A stretch of 64,000 bases of DNA from Rhizobium sp. ZPR4 (lineage in GTDB: Bacteria > Pseudomonadota > Alphaproteobacteria > Rhizobiales > Rhizobiaceae): positions 372,001-436,000 of the forward strand of contig NZ_CP157969.1 of assembly GCF_040215725.1 (NCBI RefSeq), written 5' to 3'. Positions 16,106 to 23,547 of the stretch are shown piece after piece. Every line of letters begins with the position of its first letter. Within the stretch, counting starts at the first letter, position 1. Both the position numbers and the translations under genes were made by a program. The notes below the pieces were generated by a model, which made no database searches, had not been told where the DNA came from, and saw only the letters and a program-made list of their open reading frames with translations.

Positions 16106-16795
16106 TCAGTGGCGCAGAAAGCGCCGGATCTTTTTCAGATCCTGAACGAAGGCGAGTCGGTTCTTTTCCCTTTCGTCCACTTCCCTCATCCGCAAAAGCG
16201 CTGAGGGATGGATGGTGACGAGAACGTCGAACTTCGTAGACGGATGCAGGATACGGCCGCGGTCGCGCAGGACCCGCACCTTCGAGCCGAGCAGCGAGGA
16301 TACGGCCGTTGCGCCGAGTGCGACCACCAGCTTCGGCTTCAGGAGTTCGAGTTCCGCGCCGAGCCACCAGGCGCAACGCTGCACTTCCCCGGCATTCGGC
16401 CTTGCGTGCAGGCGCTTCTTGCCGCGCATCTGGTACTTGAAATGCTTGACGGCGTTGGTGACGTAGCAACGCTCCCTATCCACGCCCGCCTCTTCAAGGC
16501 AGCGATCGAGTAACTGGCCTGCCGGGCCGACGAAAGGCCGGGCGGCATGATCTTCCTTGTCGCCGGGCTGCTCCCCAACCAACACGATGTCGGCCGTGTC
16601 GGGTCCCTCGCCAAAGACGAGATGAGTGGCGTTGCGATAAAGTTCGCATCGCTTGCATGATTGCGCATTCTCACGCAGCTCACCGAGTCTATCGGCATCT
16701 GCGTGTTCGTACGCTAGCGAAGGGCCTGCGCCCGTCGAAGGAAGGTTTTCGAGCATTGGGGGGCTCGCAATGGTTTCAGCATCTCCGACGATCAA
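16106..16795 (-). CDS. UdgX-type uracil-DNA glycosylase (covalent uracil-DNA binding family)
   Basis: This Fe-S uracil-DNA glycosylase superfamily protein has CKRC near residue 47, the active-site motif GEQPGDKEDH (74-83) and the C-terminal HPSALLR. The loop GKKRLHARPN carries His130 (numbered from the TTG at 16795). It corresponds to the KRRIH loop of mycobacterial UdgX, whose histidine forms a covalent bond with the abasic site after uracil excision (known for UdgX). The start is uncertain: a TTG at 16795 gives 229 residues, while an ATG at 16756 gives 216 and suits a possible promoter at 16794-16818. The nearby Ku and LigD genes suggest a shared DNA-repair theme. Confidence 0.85.
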   Translation of the reverse strand: MIVGDAETIASPPMLENLPSTGAGPSLAYEHADADRLGELRENAQSCKRCELYRNATHLVFGEGPDTADIVLVGEQPGDKEDHAARPFVGPAGQLLDRCLEEAGVDRERCYVTNAVKHFKYQMRGKKRLHARPNAGEVQRCAWWLGAELELLKPKLVVALGATAVSSLLGSKVRVLRDRGRILHPSTKFDVLVTIHPSALLRMREVDEREKNRLAFVQDLKKIRRFLRH

Positions 16796-16818
16796 CTAAC
16801 CGCCGTTCTGTTTGTTCC
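16794..16818 (-). promoter_or_regulatory. possible EcfG-type promoter for UdgX (GGAAC-N16-AGTT)
   Basis: On the minus strand GGAAC (16818-16814) and AGTT (16797-16794) are 16 bases apart, one base off CGTT. If used, translation would start at the ATG at 16756 rather than the TTG at 16795. Confidence 0.4.
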
Positions 16819-16842
16819 ATGCATTGCAAGCTCGCGACTCGG

Positions 16843-16867
16843 GGAACTCACCACCTTGGCATTCGTT
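16843..16867 (+). promoter_or_regulatory. EcfG-type promoter (GGAAC-N16-CGTT)
   Basis: GGAAC at 16843-16847 and CGTT at 16864-16867 are separated by exactly 16 bases, 35 bp upstream of the YflT-like gene. It is divergent from the possible UdgX promoter. Confidence 0.7.
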
Positions 16868-16901
16868 AGGGCAATAGGAACACCGAAAAGGAAAGATCGT
16901 G

Positions 16902-17255
16902 ATGACCAGCGAAAGCAAACTCGGCTCCTTCGCGCTCAGCGCATTCTTCGACGACGAATATGATGCGGAGGCCGCCGCCCAGGCACTGATGGAGGCCGGC
17001 ATCCCCAGGGATGCGATCACCATGACGCCAGGCAATCGACCAGATACCGCCCCAATCGATCACATCGGTTTTCTGGACGCCCTAACGGGCATGTTCTTCC
17101 ATGAAGAACAGCGCGCAGCTTATGCGGCCGCTCTGGAACGCGGGGGAACGCTGGTGACCGTGCAAGAGATGAACGAGGCGCAGCATAATATCGCCCTGCC
17201 GATCCTGGCCGAAAAAGGCCAGATCGAACTCAACGAGAGGGAACGCAGCGGCTGA
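16902..17255 (+). CDS. YflT/general stress protein 17M-like small protein
   Basis: The 117-residue soluble protein begins with a βαβ-like unit: FALSAFFDDEYDAEAAAQAL, then AGIPRDAITM. This resembles the N-terminal domain of Bacillus YflT/GSP17M-like proteins, often found in general-stress loci; the match is by pattern only. The ATG at 16902 is chosen over the adjacent GTG at 16899 because AAGGAAAGA is better placed. A perfect EcfG-type promoter precedes it. It is followed by the second DUF892 gene about 100 bp away. Function unknown. Confidence 0.65.
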   Translation: MTSESKLGSFALSAFFDDEYDAEAAAQALMEAGIPRDAITMTPGNRPDTAPIDHIGFLDALTGMFFHEEQRAAYAAALERGGTLVTVQEMNEAQHNIALPILAEKGQIELNERERSG

Positions 17256-17353
17256 TATCGGCAAGCATTCACGTTCGACGATCACGGAAAACCGGTGTGC
17301 CCCCGTTGTTCGGGAGGTTGCCGGGCAATGACCGCCAACCAATGGAGGATGCC

Positions 17354-17872
17354 ATGGCACAGACTGAGATTCACGACATGTTCGTCATCGGCCTTCGCAA
17401 TGCCTATGCGATGGAAAATCAGGCATTGGGGATAATGAGACCGCAACTGTCACGCCTGGAACATTATCCGGAGGTGGCGGCAAAGATTGAGCAGCATATC
17501 GACGAGACGGAAGATCAAATCAGCCGACTTGAGCACATCCTCAAGGATATGGACGCGAATTATCTCGACCTCAAGGACATGATCCTGTCCTACACCACGC
17601 CGACGACGGTGATGAGCTATACTGGCTCGGGCGACGCGGTATTGAAGGACGCATTTGGCGACTTCGCGTTCGAGAACTACGAGATCGCCACGTATAAATC
17701 GTTACTGACGATCGCCGATGCCGGAAATTTTGGCGAGGCAAAAAGCGCGCTGCAGGATAGCCTTGTCGAAGAGCAGGCCATGGCCAAATGGCTCGATGAC
17801 AATCTACCGGCCGTCACGCGAAAGTTTCTGCTGATGTGGGAGCAAGACGCGCCACTCGCGCATCGAGCGTAG
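17354..17872 (+). CDS. second DUF892 ferritin-like protein
   Basis: The 172-residue protein starts MAQTEIHDMFVIGLRNAYAM and has the DUF892 helices with paired acidic and histidine residues: YAMENQAL, EQHIDETEDQISRLEH, FENYEIATYKSL and LVEEQAMAKWLDD. It is clearly a diverged paralogue of the protein encoded at 5008-5508, so two family members sit 12 kb apart in one island. GGAGG lies 5-6 bases before the ATG at 17354; an in-frame ATG at 17342 overlaps that site and is rejected. It is probably a stress-related metal-binding four-helix protein. Confidence 0.85.
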   Translation: MAQTEIHDMFVIGLRNAYAMENQALGIMRPQLSRLEHYPEVAAKIEQHIDETEDQISRLEHILKDMDANYLDLKDMILSYTTPTTVMSYTGSGDAVLKDAFGDFAFENYEIATYKSLLTIADAGNFGEAKSALQDSLVEEQAMAKWLDDNLPAVTRKFLLMWEQDAPLAHRA

Positions 17873-17904
17873 AATGCGTGCTGCACCCCGGCGATCGGAC
17901 CCTG

Positions 17905-18102
17905 TTAGTCTGACGGATGGCCAGGCACGTGCTGATCGCTGCGGATCTTTTGCGCATCCATAAATCCATGCGCCCATTGATCGCAGCGATGATCATCCTT
18001 TGGAAATGGGTTGTGGTCACTGCTCGCTCCCTTTTCAAAGGCCTTCCGGCCGAGCTCGTAGGCGTCCTCTTCTGAAATCGCATCATCGTTGCTCGTCTTC
18101 AC
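17905..18102 (-). CDS. ribosome modulation factor/CrpP-like small protein
   Basis: The 65-residue protein, read from a GTG start at 18102, has the pattern AYELGRKAFEKG ... NPFPKDDHRCDQWAHGFMDA. The G..A...G, NPF and R..W..GF positions match the ribosome modulation factor (RMF)/CrpP family. RMF dimerises 70S ribosomes in stationary phase, and CrpP-like members have been linked to antibiotic tolerance (known for the families). The GTG is preceded by AAGGAGG at 5-6 bases; an upstream in-frame ATG at 18249 lacks this. It lies among stress genes, which suits RMF-like dormancy. No promoter was recognised. Confidence 0.7.
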   Translation of the reverse strand: MKTSNDDAISEEDAYELGRKAFEKGASSDHNPFPKDDHRCDQWAHGFMDAQKIRSDQHVPGHPSD

Positions 18103-18667
18103 GACGGCCTCCTTCCCGGCATCAAGCGCGCGTCGAGGCAGGCAATCACAAAAGCGGCTCGCGATGCCTCGACGGGGATTTTGTGCGAAACCGCCGCAAT
18201 GCATCTTTCTGTCGCACGCGCGTAGGAAGTACTCCGCTCGCAAGGCCATCGCCGTGACAGGAAATGGATCGCGTCCTCCGGCCCCTGGATCAGACAGTTG
18301 TCTCGACTGCTGGTCGCAAGGCAGACTGGCATCGACCAGAGCATTTTGAATTCCACATCAATCACATTATGCATCTGGCCCTCCCGTGTCGTGGATGCCC
18401 CTCTCCTGGGCTCGAACCATATGCGCTGCTGTTTGTTCCCGAAACCGACCCTGTCCGGGACTGCTTTCCAGGAATTATCGCATCAAATCTGGAAACCTTT
18501 GCCGACGGCATTTGTTCGTATCTGAGGGTAAGGATTTCCTCTCATTCCTGCTCACCTAAGGCCCCTCTTGATGAGCTTACAAAGCCAGCCGTTGCCGCAC
18601 GCGAGCCATGGTTCACGTTCGGTTCACGCGCCGACGCCTATAAGCAGGGCTCAATCCGGATCGAGAA
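18103..18667. other. 565-bp stretch without recognised gene
   Basis: Several short frames cross this interval but none resembles a known family or has a good start site. It must contain the promoters of the leftward RMF-like gene and the rightward receiver gene. Only a poor GGAAA-N17-TGTT match was seen near 18500-18526. Confidence 0.4.
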
Positions 18668-19060
18668 ATGGACGGTTCAGCACCTCTCTTTTGTCAGATG
18701 TTTTCGGGGAAACGGCTCCTGGTGGCAGAGAGCGGTTACTTTCTAGCCGACGAGGTGCGCCAAAAACTGCGTGAGCTCGGGGCAATGATAGTTGGTCCAA
18801 TCCATAATCTCGAATATGCGTCCGATCTCATCGAGGCGAATGACGTGGACGCGGCGATACTCGACCTGAATCTCGAGCCGGAACAGGTATTTCCCCTGGT
18901 TGAACGGCTCGACAGGCAAAAGATTCCCTATCTCTTCGCTCTTGGCGGAGAGCCAATCGATGCAAGCATGAAATTTACGGGTTTTGTATTATCCAAGAGG
19001 CCAGTCGCCCTCGAGCATATTGCCAAGGCACTGTTCGGCACCCCAGACAAGGATACCTAG
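18668..19060 (+). CDS. single-domain response-regulator receiver protein (partly degenerate)
   Basis: The 130-residue protein is one CheY-like receiver domain. It has the phosphoacceptor region DAAILDLNL and a conserved lysine near the end (LSKRP). At the N-terminal acidic pocket the usual V(E/D)DE is VAES, so one metal-binding acid is missing. It lacks an output domain and lacks the sigma-like domain of PhyR. Such proteins are common near HWE kinases in rhizobia and can act as phosphate sinks or modulators. It precedes the convergent sigma factor gene. Whether it still accepts phosphate is unclear. Confidence 0.75.
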   Translation: MDGSAPLFCQMFSGKRLLVAESGYFLADEVRQKLRELGAMIVGPIHNLEYASDLIEANDVDAAILDLNLEPEQVFPLVERLDRQKIPYLFALGGEPIDASMKFTGFVLSKRPVALEHIAKALFGTPDKDT

Positions 19061-19106
19061 CGCCGCGCATTGCGACGCAGTACAATGAGGAGAAGGGCGG
19101 GCCTCA

Positions 19107-19610
19107 TCAATGCCTGTCTTCATCAAGGTGGGCTGCTAACTGCTGCCGAGCTCGACTGAGCCGGCTTTTTACCGTCCCGATCGCACAGCCAAATTTCTCG
19201 GCGGCAGCATCATAGGAGCGTCCTTCGATGACCACATATTCGAGCACGACGCGATAAGGCTCCGGCAGCAGATTACACGCCTCTTCCATTTCCTTGGCTC
19301 TTATGGTCCATTCCTGCGATGGCGGGGCCGCCCCAGCGCCGGAAACGCATTTCTTGATACCGGGAGCCTCGCGCTTGGCGATGCGGAATTTCGTACAGAA
19401 CGTATTGCGCATGATCGTAAACAGCCAGGACTTCAGTCGAGTGCCCTGATCGAATTGATTGAGATTGGCCAGCGCCTTCGCAAGGGTTTCCTGGACCAGA
19501 TCATCGGCGTCGTTGGCGTTTCTATGAAATGTGCGCGCGAATGCGCGAAGGGCCGGAATAAGCTCCACTATTTCGTTTTGCAGACCGGCTGTGCTCGGGC
19601 TATCGGTCAC
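19107..19610 (-). CDS. EcfG-like ECF sigma factor (general stress response type)
   Basis: The 167-residue protein has sigma region 2 (LRAFARTF, DADDLVQETLAKAL, residues ~21-47; LKSWLFTIMRN) and region 4 (AAEKFGCAIGTVKSRLSRAR, ~136-155). The linker with PSQEW is typical of the EcfG/ECF15 group. EcfG directs RNA polymerase to GGAAC-N16-17-CGTT promoters, is held by NepR, and is released by phosphorylated PhyR (known). Neither nepR nor phyR is in this window, so this looks like an additional EcfG copy. The GTG at 19610 is chosen because AAGGAG precedes it; the longer ATG-started frame has no such site. Confidence 0.85.
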   Translation of the reverse strand: MTDSPSTAGLQNEIVELIPALRAFARTFHRNANDADDLVQETLAKALANLNQFDQGTRLKSWLFTIMRNTFCTKFRIAKREAPGIKKCVSGAGAAPPSQEWTIRAKEMEEACNLLPEPYRVVLEYVVIEGRSYDAAAEKFGCAIGTVKSRLSRARQQLAAHLDEDRH

Positions 19611-19918
19611 AACTTTTCTCCTTGAAAAACGCGCGCAACGACACTGCCCGCATTGATGCGCAATGCGTGGTTCGGCTGCCGCCAAACGCACTAGACCGAC
19701 ACCGGTGCCCTACGGGCGTCGGAGAGAGCCTTGATTGATTTTGATGTAAGCAGACTTGTTGTCAGCCATACCGATTGCGATGCCGGGATGCTTCCTAGCG
19801 ATCTCGGGGTTTAGATGTTCTTTGCATCTCGTAAGGGAACGGCTGCACCCTGAGCTTGTTCCATGAAAACCTAAATAAGCATGGAAGCGTAACCAGAGTG
19901 AGATCTGCCAGTATTGGT
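19611..19918. other. intergenic region upstream of the sigma factor gene
   Basis: These 308 bases lie between the sigma factor start and the nuoB stop. No perfect GGAAC-N16-CGTT site precedes the sigma gene, so self-activation is not evident. No other structure was recognised. Confidence 0.4.
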
Positions 19919-20476
19919 CTATCGCTCGATCGTGCCGTTGCGGCGAATTTTGCGCTGGAGGAGGAAAATGCCATAAAGCAGCGCCTCGGCGGTTGGCGGA
20001 CAGCCGGGCACATAGATATCGATGGGGATGATCCGATCGCAGCCACGCACCACCGAATAGGAATAGTGATAATAACCGCCGCCATTGGCGCATGAGCCCA
20101 TCGAGATCACATAACGCGGCTCGGGCATCTGATCATAAACCTTGCGCAACGCCGGCGCCATCTTATTGCAAAGGGTGCCCGCGACGATCATCAGATCTGA
20201 CTGCCGCGGACTGCCTCTCGGCGCGGCGCCAATACGTTCCACGTCATAGCGCGGCATGGACATCTGCATCATCTCGATGGCGCAGCAGGCAAGGCCGAAC
20301 GTCATCCACATCAGCGAGCCGGTGCGCGCCCAACTGACGAACTCGTCCGTGCTTGTGACGAGAAAGCCCTTGTCTGCAAGTTCATTGTTGATCGTTCCCA
20401 TGAACGAGTCCCCACCGGGGGCCTCGCCTGGATATTGAAAGTCGCTGATGACAGGACGATCCTTGTAAGAAGACAT
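19919..20476 (-). CDS. orphan NADH-quinone oxidoreductase subunit B-like protein
   Basis: The 185-residue protein matches NuoB. The tetranuclear-cluster ligands of N2 are present: the adjacent cysteines in GLACCAIEM (64-65), Cys129 in MGSCANGGG and Cys159 in [10 protein letters not shown]. In complex I, NuoB sits next to the quinone site. Here no other nuo gene is nearby, so it is a stand-alone paralogue. Extra nuoB copies on secondary replicons are known in rhizobia. The start at 20476 is used because the longer frame begins with a TTG. A near-consensus EcfG promoter lies upstream. Confidence 0.9.
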   Translation of the reverse strand: MSSYKDRPVISDFQYPGEAPGGDSFMGTINNELADKGFLVTSTDEFVSWARTGSLMWMTFGLACCAIEMMQMSMPRYDVERIGAAPRGSPRQSDLMIVAGTLCNKMAPALRKVYDQMPEPRYVISMGSCANGGGYYHYSYSVVRGCDRIIPIDIYVPGCPPTAEALLYGIFLLQRKIRRNGTIER

Positions 20477-20504
20477 GGTTAGCTCTCTGATGGAAAAGAC
20501 ACCC

Positions 20505-20529
20505 AACTTGCGGGGGATCAGCTTGTTCC
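20505..20529 (-). promoter_or_regulatory. possible EcfG-type promoter for the nuoB-like gene (GGAAC-N16-AGTT)
   Basis: On the minus strand GGAAC (20529-20525) is followed after 16 bases by AGTT, about 30 bp upstream of the start codon. It is one base off consensus, as at the DUF4142 and UdgX genes. Confidence 0.4.
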
Positions 20530-20644
20530 CGCAGGGGCATCTTTCGATACGGCTGATCCCTTCGAGAACAAAAATCCAAAAAGCTTGGAAACAACCGCTC
20601 CATTGCCGAGTTCGAAGACGGCAAACTGAAGAGAGGAATGTTTC

Positions 20645-20971
20645 GTGTTGATGAAAATGATCGCAGTCTGTGCCTTGTCGATCGGCATGACCACGGCCGT
20701 CATGGCGCAGCAGTCCGGCTCAGGCGGCACGGACACCGGCGGCTCCGGCAGCGGCCATGGTGCCGGTACGGGTTCGCAGAACGGCGGCACGTCCAACGGA
20801 AATGGCGGCACCACGAACAACGGCTCGACCGGTACGAACGGCGCCCCGAATTCCAACGGCCAGTCGCAGGATTGCAACGCCATGAAAACCGGTAAGAACA
20901 CGACACAGGGCAATGGCATGCAGGGCAGTCAGTCGAGCGACAACACGACGAACAAAAACTGTCAACAATAA
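20645..20971 (+). CDS. secreted Gly/Ser/Asn-rich low-complexity protein
   Basis: The ~108-residue protein starts at a GTG (or an ATG two codons later) behind AGAGAGGA and opens with a signal peptide ([17 protein letters not shown]). The mature part is almost entirely Gly, Ser, Thr, Asn and Gln (residues ~25-75), with two cysteines near the C-terminus (DCNAMK, NKNCQQ). This resembles small periplasmic or surface low-complexity proteins of unknown function in rhizobia. No domain was recognised. Confidence 0.6.
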   Translation: MLMKMIAVCALSIGMTTAVMAQQSGSGGTDTGGSGSGHGAGTGSQNGGTSNGNGGTTNNGSTGTNGAPNSNGQSQDCNAMKTGKNTTQGNGMQGSQSSDNTTNKNCQQ

Positions 20972-20979
20972 CGAAACTT

Positions 20980-20999
20980 ACACGGCTCTCGGGCCGTGT
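20980..20999 (+). terminator. hairpin after the Gly-rich protein gene
   Basis: ACACGGC (20980-20986) pairs with GCCGTGT (20993-20999) around a six-base loop, 9 bp past the upstream stop codon. No T-run follows. A third segment, ACACGGGCC just downstream, could pair with the second arm instead, giving two mutually exclusive hairpins. Confidence 0.45.
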
Positions 21000-21031
21000 C
21001 GGCCTACACGGGCCAATCGAGGAGCACGGTC

Positions 21032-21241
21032 ATGAAGAACAACGCACAGGAGCTTGCAAACGAATATCTTCGGCTCGGCGGGCACAGGCTTTTGGTCATG
21101 GACGACAATATCCTGTCGACTCAAAGCTGGGAGCAGGACTCACCCGAAGCCGAGACCTTCTGGAAACAGGAAATCGAGATATTGGCACCACGGCGACGCA
21201 ACGAAGTCATGTCCTTCCTGCCGTCCATCAACGTTACCTAA
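21032..21241 (+). CDS. small conserved-looking hypothetical protein
   Basis: The 69-residue protein is read from the ATG at 21032, which follows GAGGAG. It starts MKNNAQELANEYLRLGGHRL and is amphipathic and charged throughout, with no signal peptide or membrane segment (core DDNILSTQSWEQDSPEAETFWKQ split across a predicted helix). I do not recognise a family. It follows the hairpin after the Gly-rich gene and precedes the MFS transporter gene on the same strand. Confidence 0.5.
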   Translation: MKNNAQELANEYLRLGGHRLLVMDDNILSTQSWEQDSPEAETFWKQEIEILAPRRRNEVMSFLPSINVT

Positions 21242-21440
21242 TTTGGGCGGGCGGGATCGGAGCGTCGTTATAATAATACGAAATCTCGACGATGATTGAC
21301 CTCATCAATGCATGGATCTGCAGTTCAAGGCATTGGCTTTTCATGCCAATCGAGGATCGATGCAGGCTGTCCAAACACTTCGATACCTTCAAAGCGAAAC
21401 CAATCAAACCGCCCTGCGTTTGCTTCCGAGAGGAAACGTC

Positions 21441-22811
21441 ATGCAATCGCAGACACAGCACGATACGCCACACTCGAAGTTTTACCCCGCCTCCCTCACC
21501 GTTCTTTGCCTGGGCGTGATCGTTGCGCAAGTCGACACATCGGTTGTCAACCTGGCGGTTCAGCCGATCGGCAAGAGCCTTCAGGCTTCGGTGACACAAT
21601 TGCAATGGGTCGTCGATGCCTACAACCTTGTCTACGCCGCCCTCCTCATCAGCGGCGGCCTACTTGCCGACCTTTACGGACGCCGCCTGATTTTCATGAT
21701 CGGCTGCATCGTCTTCACAATCGCAAGCCTTGGATGCGCCTTGGCTTCAACGACCGCTATCCTGATCGGCGCCAGAGCGGTAACGGGCTTGGGTTCGGCC
21801 CTCCTGATACCAGCCTCGCTTTCGCTCATTCGAGTGATCTATCCTGACGAGCGGATTCGAGGCCGAGCGTTGGGTATCTGGGCCGGCTGCAATGGCATGT
21901 CGCTTGCCATCGGGCCAAGCCTTGGCGGGTATCTGATCCACAGTTTCGGATGGCGCGCTGTCTTCCTCGTCGTCGTCCCGATCGGTGTGATGGCCGCTAT
22001 CGGTGCATTGCTTTGGGTTCCGGAAAGTGCGGACCGGGAGGGAAGAACCTTCGATGCGCCTGGGCAGTTGTTGGGCATAGTCTCCCTGGCAGGCATCACG
22101 CTTGCAGCAATTCAGTCCTCGCATTTTCCGGTCGTCTGGACCATCCTGCTGGCGCTTTGCGGCTTCGGTTTGCTGGCGCTCTTCGTTGTGGTGGAACGGC
22201 GCCTGGGTCAGCAAGCTCTCATGCCGGTATCGATGTTTTCCACTGGGCAGTTCAACGGTGCGATGGCCGGAACGGCCGCAATGACGTTCGGCATGTATGG
22301 GACTCTTTTTCTGTTCCCACTCGCGTCCCTCAGTCTGGGGCGGCTGGCTCCAACCGGGGTCGGACTGGCACTCCTGCCGATGGCGCTCAGTTTTGTGGCG
22401 ATCGCACCTTTCTCCGGCTTGTTTTCAGAATATCTGGGAAAAAGGCACACTATTAGCATCGGGCTGGCGACAATAGGATTGGGGAACATAGCGCTCGGTA
22501 TCGCGTTTGCCGACAGCCTGTTGATCGCCGAGGAATTCGGTTTGCTTCTGACCGGTATCGGAATGGGGATGGCGACCGGACCTCTTACCGCAGTTGCAGT
22601 TTCCAGCGTCGCCCGTGAACGCGCCGGAACAGCAAGCGCACTGATCAACGTCGCTCGCATGGTCGGCGCAACGATCGGCGTGGCAGCGCTTGGATCGGTC
22701 TACGCATTCCTCCGAGAACCCACCCTCGGCTTCATCATTGCCATGCTTTGCGGCGGTAGCATTCAGCTCTTTGGCAGCATCGCAACCTGGCGATATCTCA
22801 AGCGGGCGTGA
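21441..22811 (+). CDS. DHA2-type MFS efflux transporter
   Basis: The 456-residue permease has about 14 membrane segments. It shows the DHA2 marks VAQVDTSVVNLAV in segment 1, the loop motif LYGRRLIF, and a Gly/Pro-rich antiporter motif (GMSLAIGPSLGGYL). It probably exports a toxic organic compound by proton antiport. The ATG at 21441 follows GAGAGGAAACG; the longer in-frame version starting at 21312 lacks a ribosome site. There is no adjacent regulator or adaptor, so it differs from the EmrAB pair at 13.3-16 kb. Confidence 0.88.
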   Translation: MQSQTQHDTPHSKFYPASLTVLCLGVIVAQVDTSVVNLAVQPIGKSLQASVTQLQWVVDAYNLVYAALLISGGLLADLYGRRLIFMIGCIVFTIASLGCALASTTAILIGARAVTGLGSALLIPASLSLIRVIYPDERIRGRALGIWAGCNGMSLAIGPSLGGYLIHSFGWRAVFLVVVPIGVMAAIGALLWVPESADREGRTFDAPGQLLGIVSLAGITLAAIQSSHFPVVWTILLALCGFGLLALFVVVERRLGQQALMPVSMFSTGQFNGAMAGTAAMTFGMYGTLFLFPLASLSLGRLAPTGVGLALLPMALSFVAIAPFSGLFSEYLGKRHTISIGLATIGLGNIALGIAFADSLLIAEEFGLLLTGIGMGMATGPLTAVAVSSVARERAGTASALINVARMVGATIGVAALGSVYAFLREPTLGFIIAMLCGGSIQLFGSIATWRYLKRA

Positions 22812-22859
22812 TGTCCGTCGATGGCGCAACGCCGCTTCGTAGCTTCCTCGACTCCGTGA

Positions 22860-23234
22860 CTACTTTTCCGTTCGTTGCAAAAGAATACGCATCTCTTCGA
22901 ACCGTCGCTTGCGGTCGGCATCGCTGTCATTAGGCGCATAACAGATGGTTGATATGCAGAACTTAGCAAGATTATGAGGTTTGTCGGGCTTGTCGAATTC
23001 GCATTCGAACGTGTCGGTCATTTCCGCAGGCGACGTTCCCTGACGAGTAGAATAGGCCATCCGCACACCAGGCGGCTTCAGTTCCGGAAAGGATTGGATG
23101 GCGCCAATTGTAAGGCTCTCCGACAGGAAGAAGTTTTTAGCCACGATTTTGCAGGTTGCTTCAAGATCGGCAGATTGCGCGAAAGCCGCCGTCGGCATCA
23201 ACGCAAGGCCGAATAAAATGAGGGGTTTGATCAC
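22860..23234 (-). CDS. hypothetical periplasmic protein
   Basis: The 124-residue protein is read from a GTG at 23234 that follows GAAGGAGAT. It has a clear signal peptide (MIKPLILFGLALMPTAAFAQ) and a small mature domain with four cysteines (ATCKIV, FECEF, KFCIS, ICYAP), which could form disulfides. The family is unknown to me. It is convergent with the MFS transporter gene. The longer frame to 23321 is rejected because it hides the signal peptide. Confidence 0.65.
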   Translation of the reverse strand: MIKPLILFGLALMPTAAFAQSADLEATCKIVAKNFFLSESLTIGAIQSFPELKPPGVRMAYSTRQGTSPAEMTDTFECEFDKPDKPHNLAKFCISTICYAPNDSDADRKRRFEEMRILLQRTEK

Positions 23235-23547
23235 AGTGATCTCCTTCAACGGGATTCCAGACTGTTTCAGGACGCAAACAACAAAGAAAGGAATGCCGAT
23301 CACGTTGCAAAGTTCCTCCAAACAGCCCGCTTGGAATGATCAAAAGTTGCACCCGGACGACAAAGTCAGCGGAAGTTTCGCTACAGGAGAGACTGCGCTG
23401 CAGAACGCTGGAAGCCCACGGCAGGCCTTCAGTCGCATGCCCATGCGACTGAAGGCCCAACGCCGGAACACGAGGCCTGTTATCTTGTTCGTCCTATAGC
23501 GGCGGAAACACGCCGCCCTCCGCTCAACAGCAAAAAGAGAGAAAATC
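23235..23547. other. intergenic region, no recognised gene
   Basis: This interval lies between two divergent genes, the cysteine-containing secreted protein and a broken secreted-protein remnant. It contains one inverted repeat, AGTCGCATG-N-CATGCGACT around 23431-23450. Nothing else was recognised. Confidence 0.4.

Noticed and set aside
17240..17300. GGAAC near 17240 with a CGTT at 17271 before the second DUF892 gene
   Set aside because: The spacing is far longer than 16-17 bases, so it does not fit the EcfG promoter.
18360..18440. A GGCTCGAACC-like stretch that could recall a tRNA T arm
   Set aside because: No matching acceptor stem, anticodon arm or D arm could be folded on either strand.
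20092..20337. Frames opposite the nuoB-like gene
   Set aside because: NuoB cysteine motifs fix the minus-strand frame.
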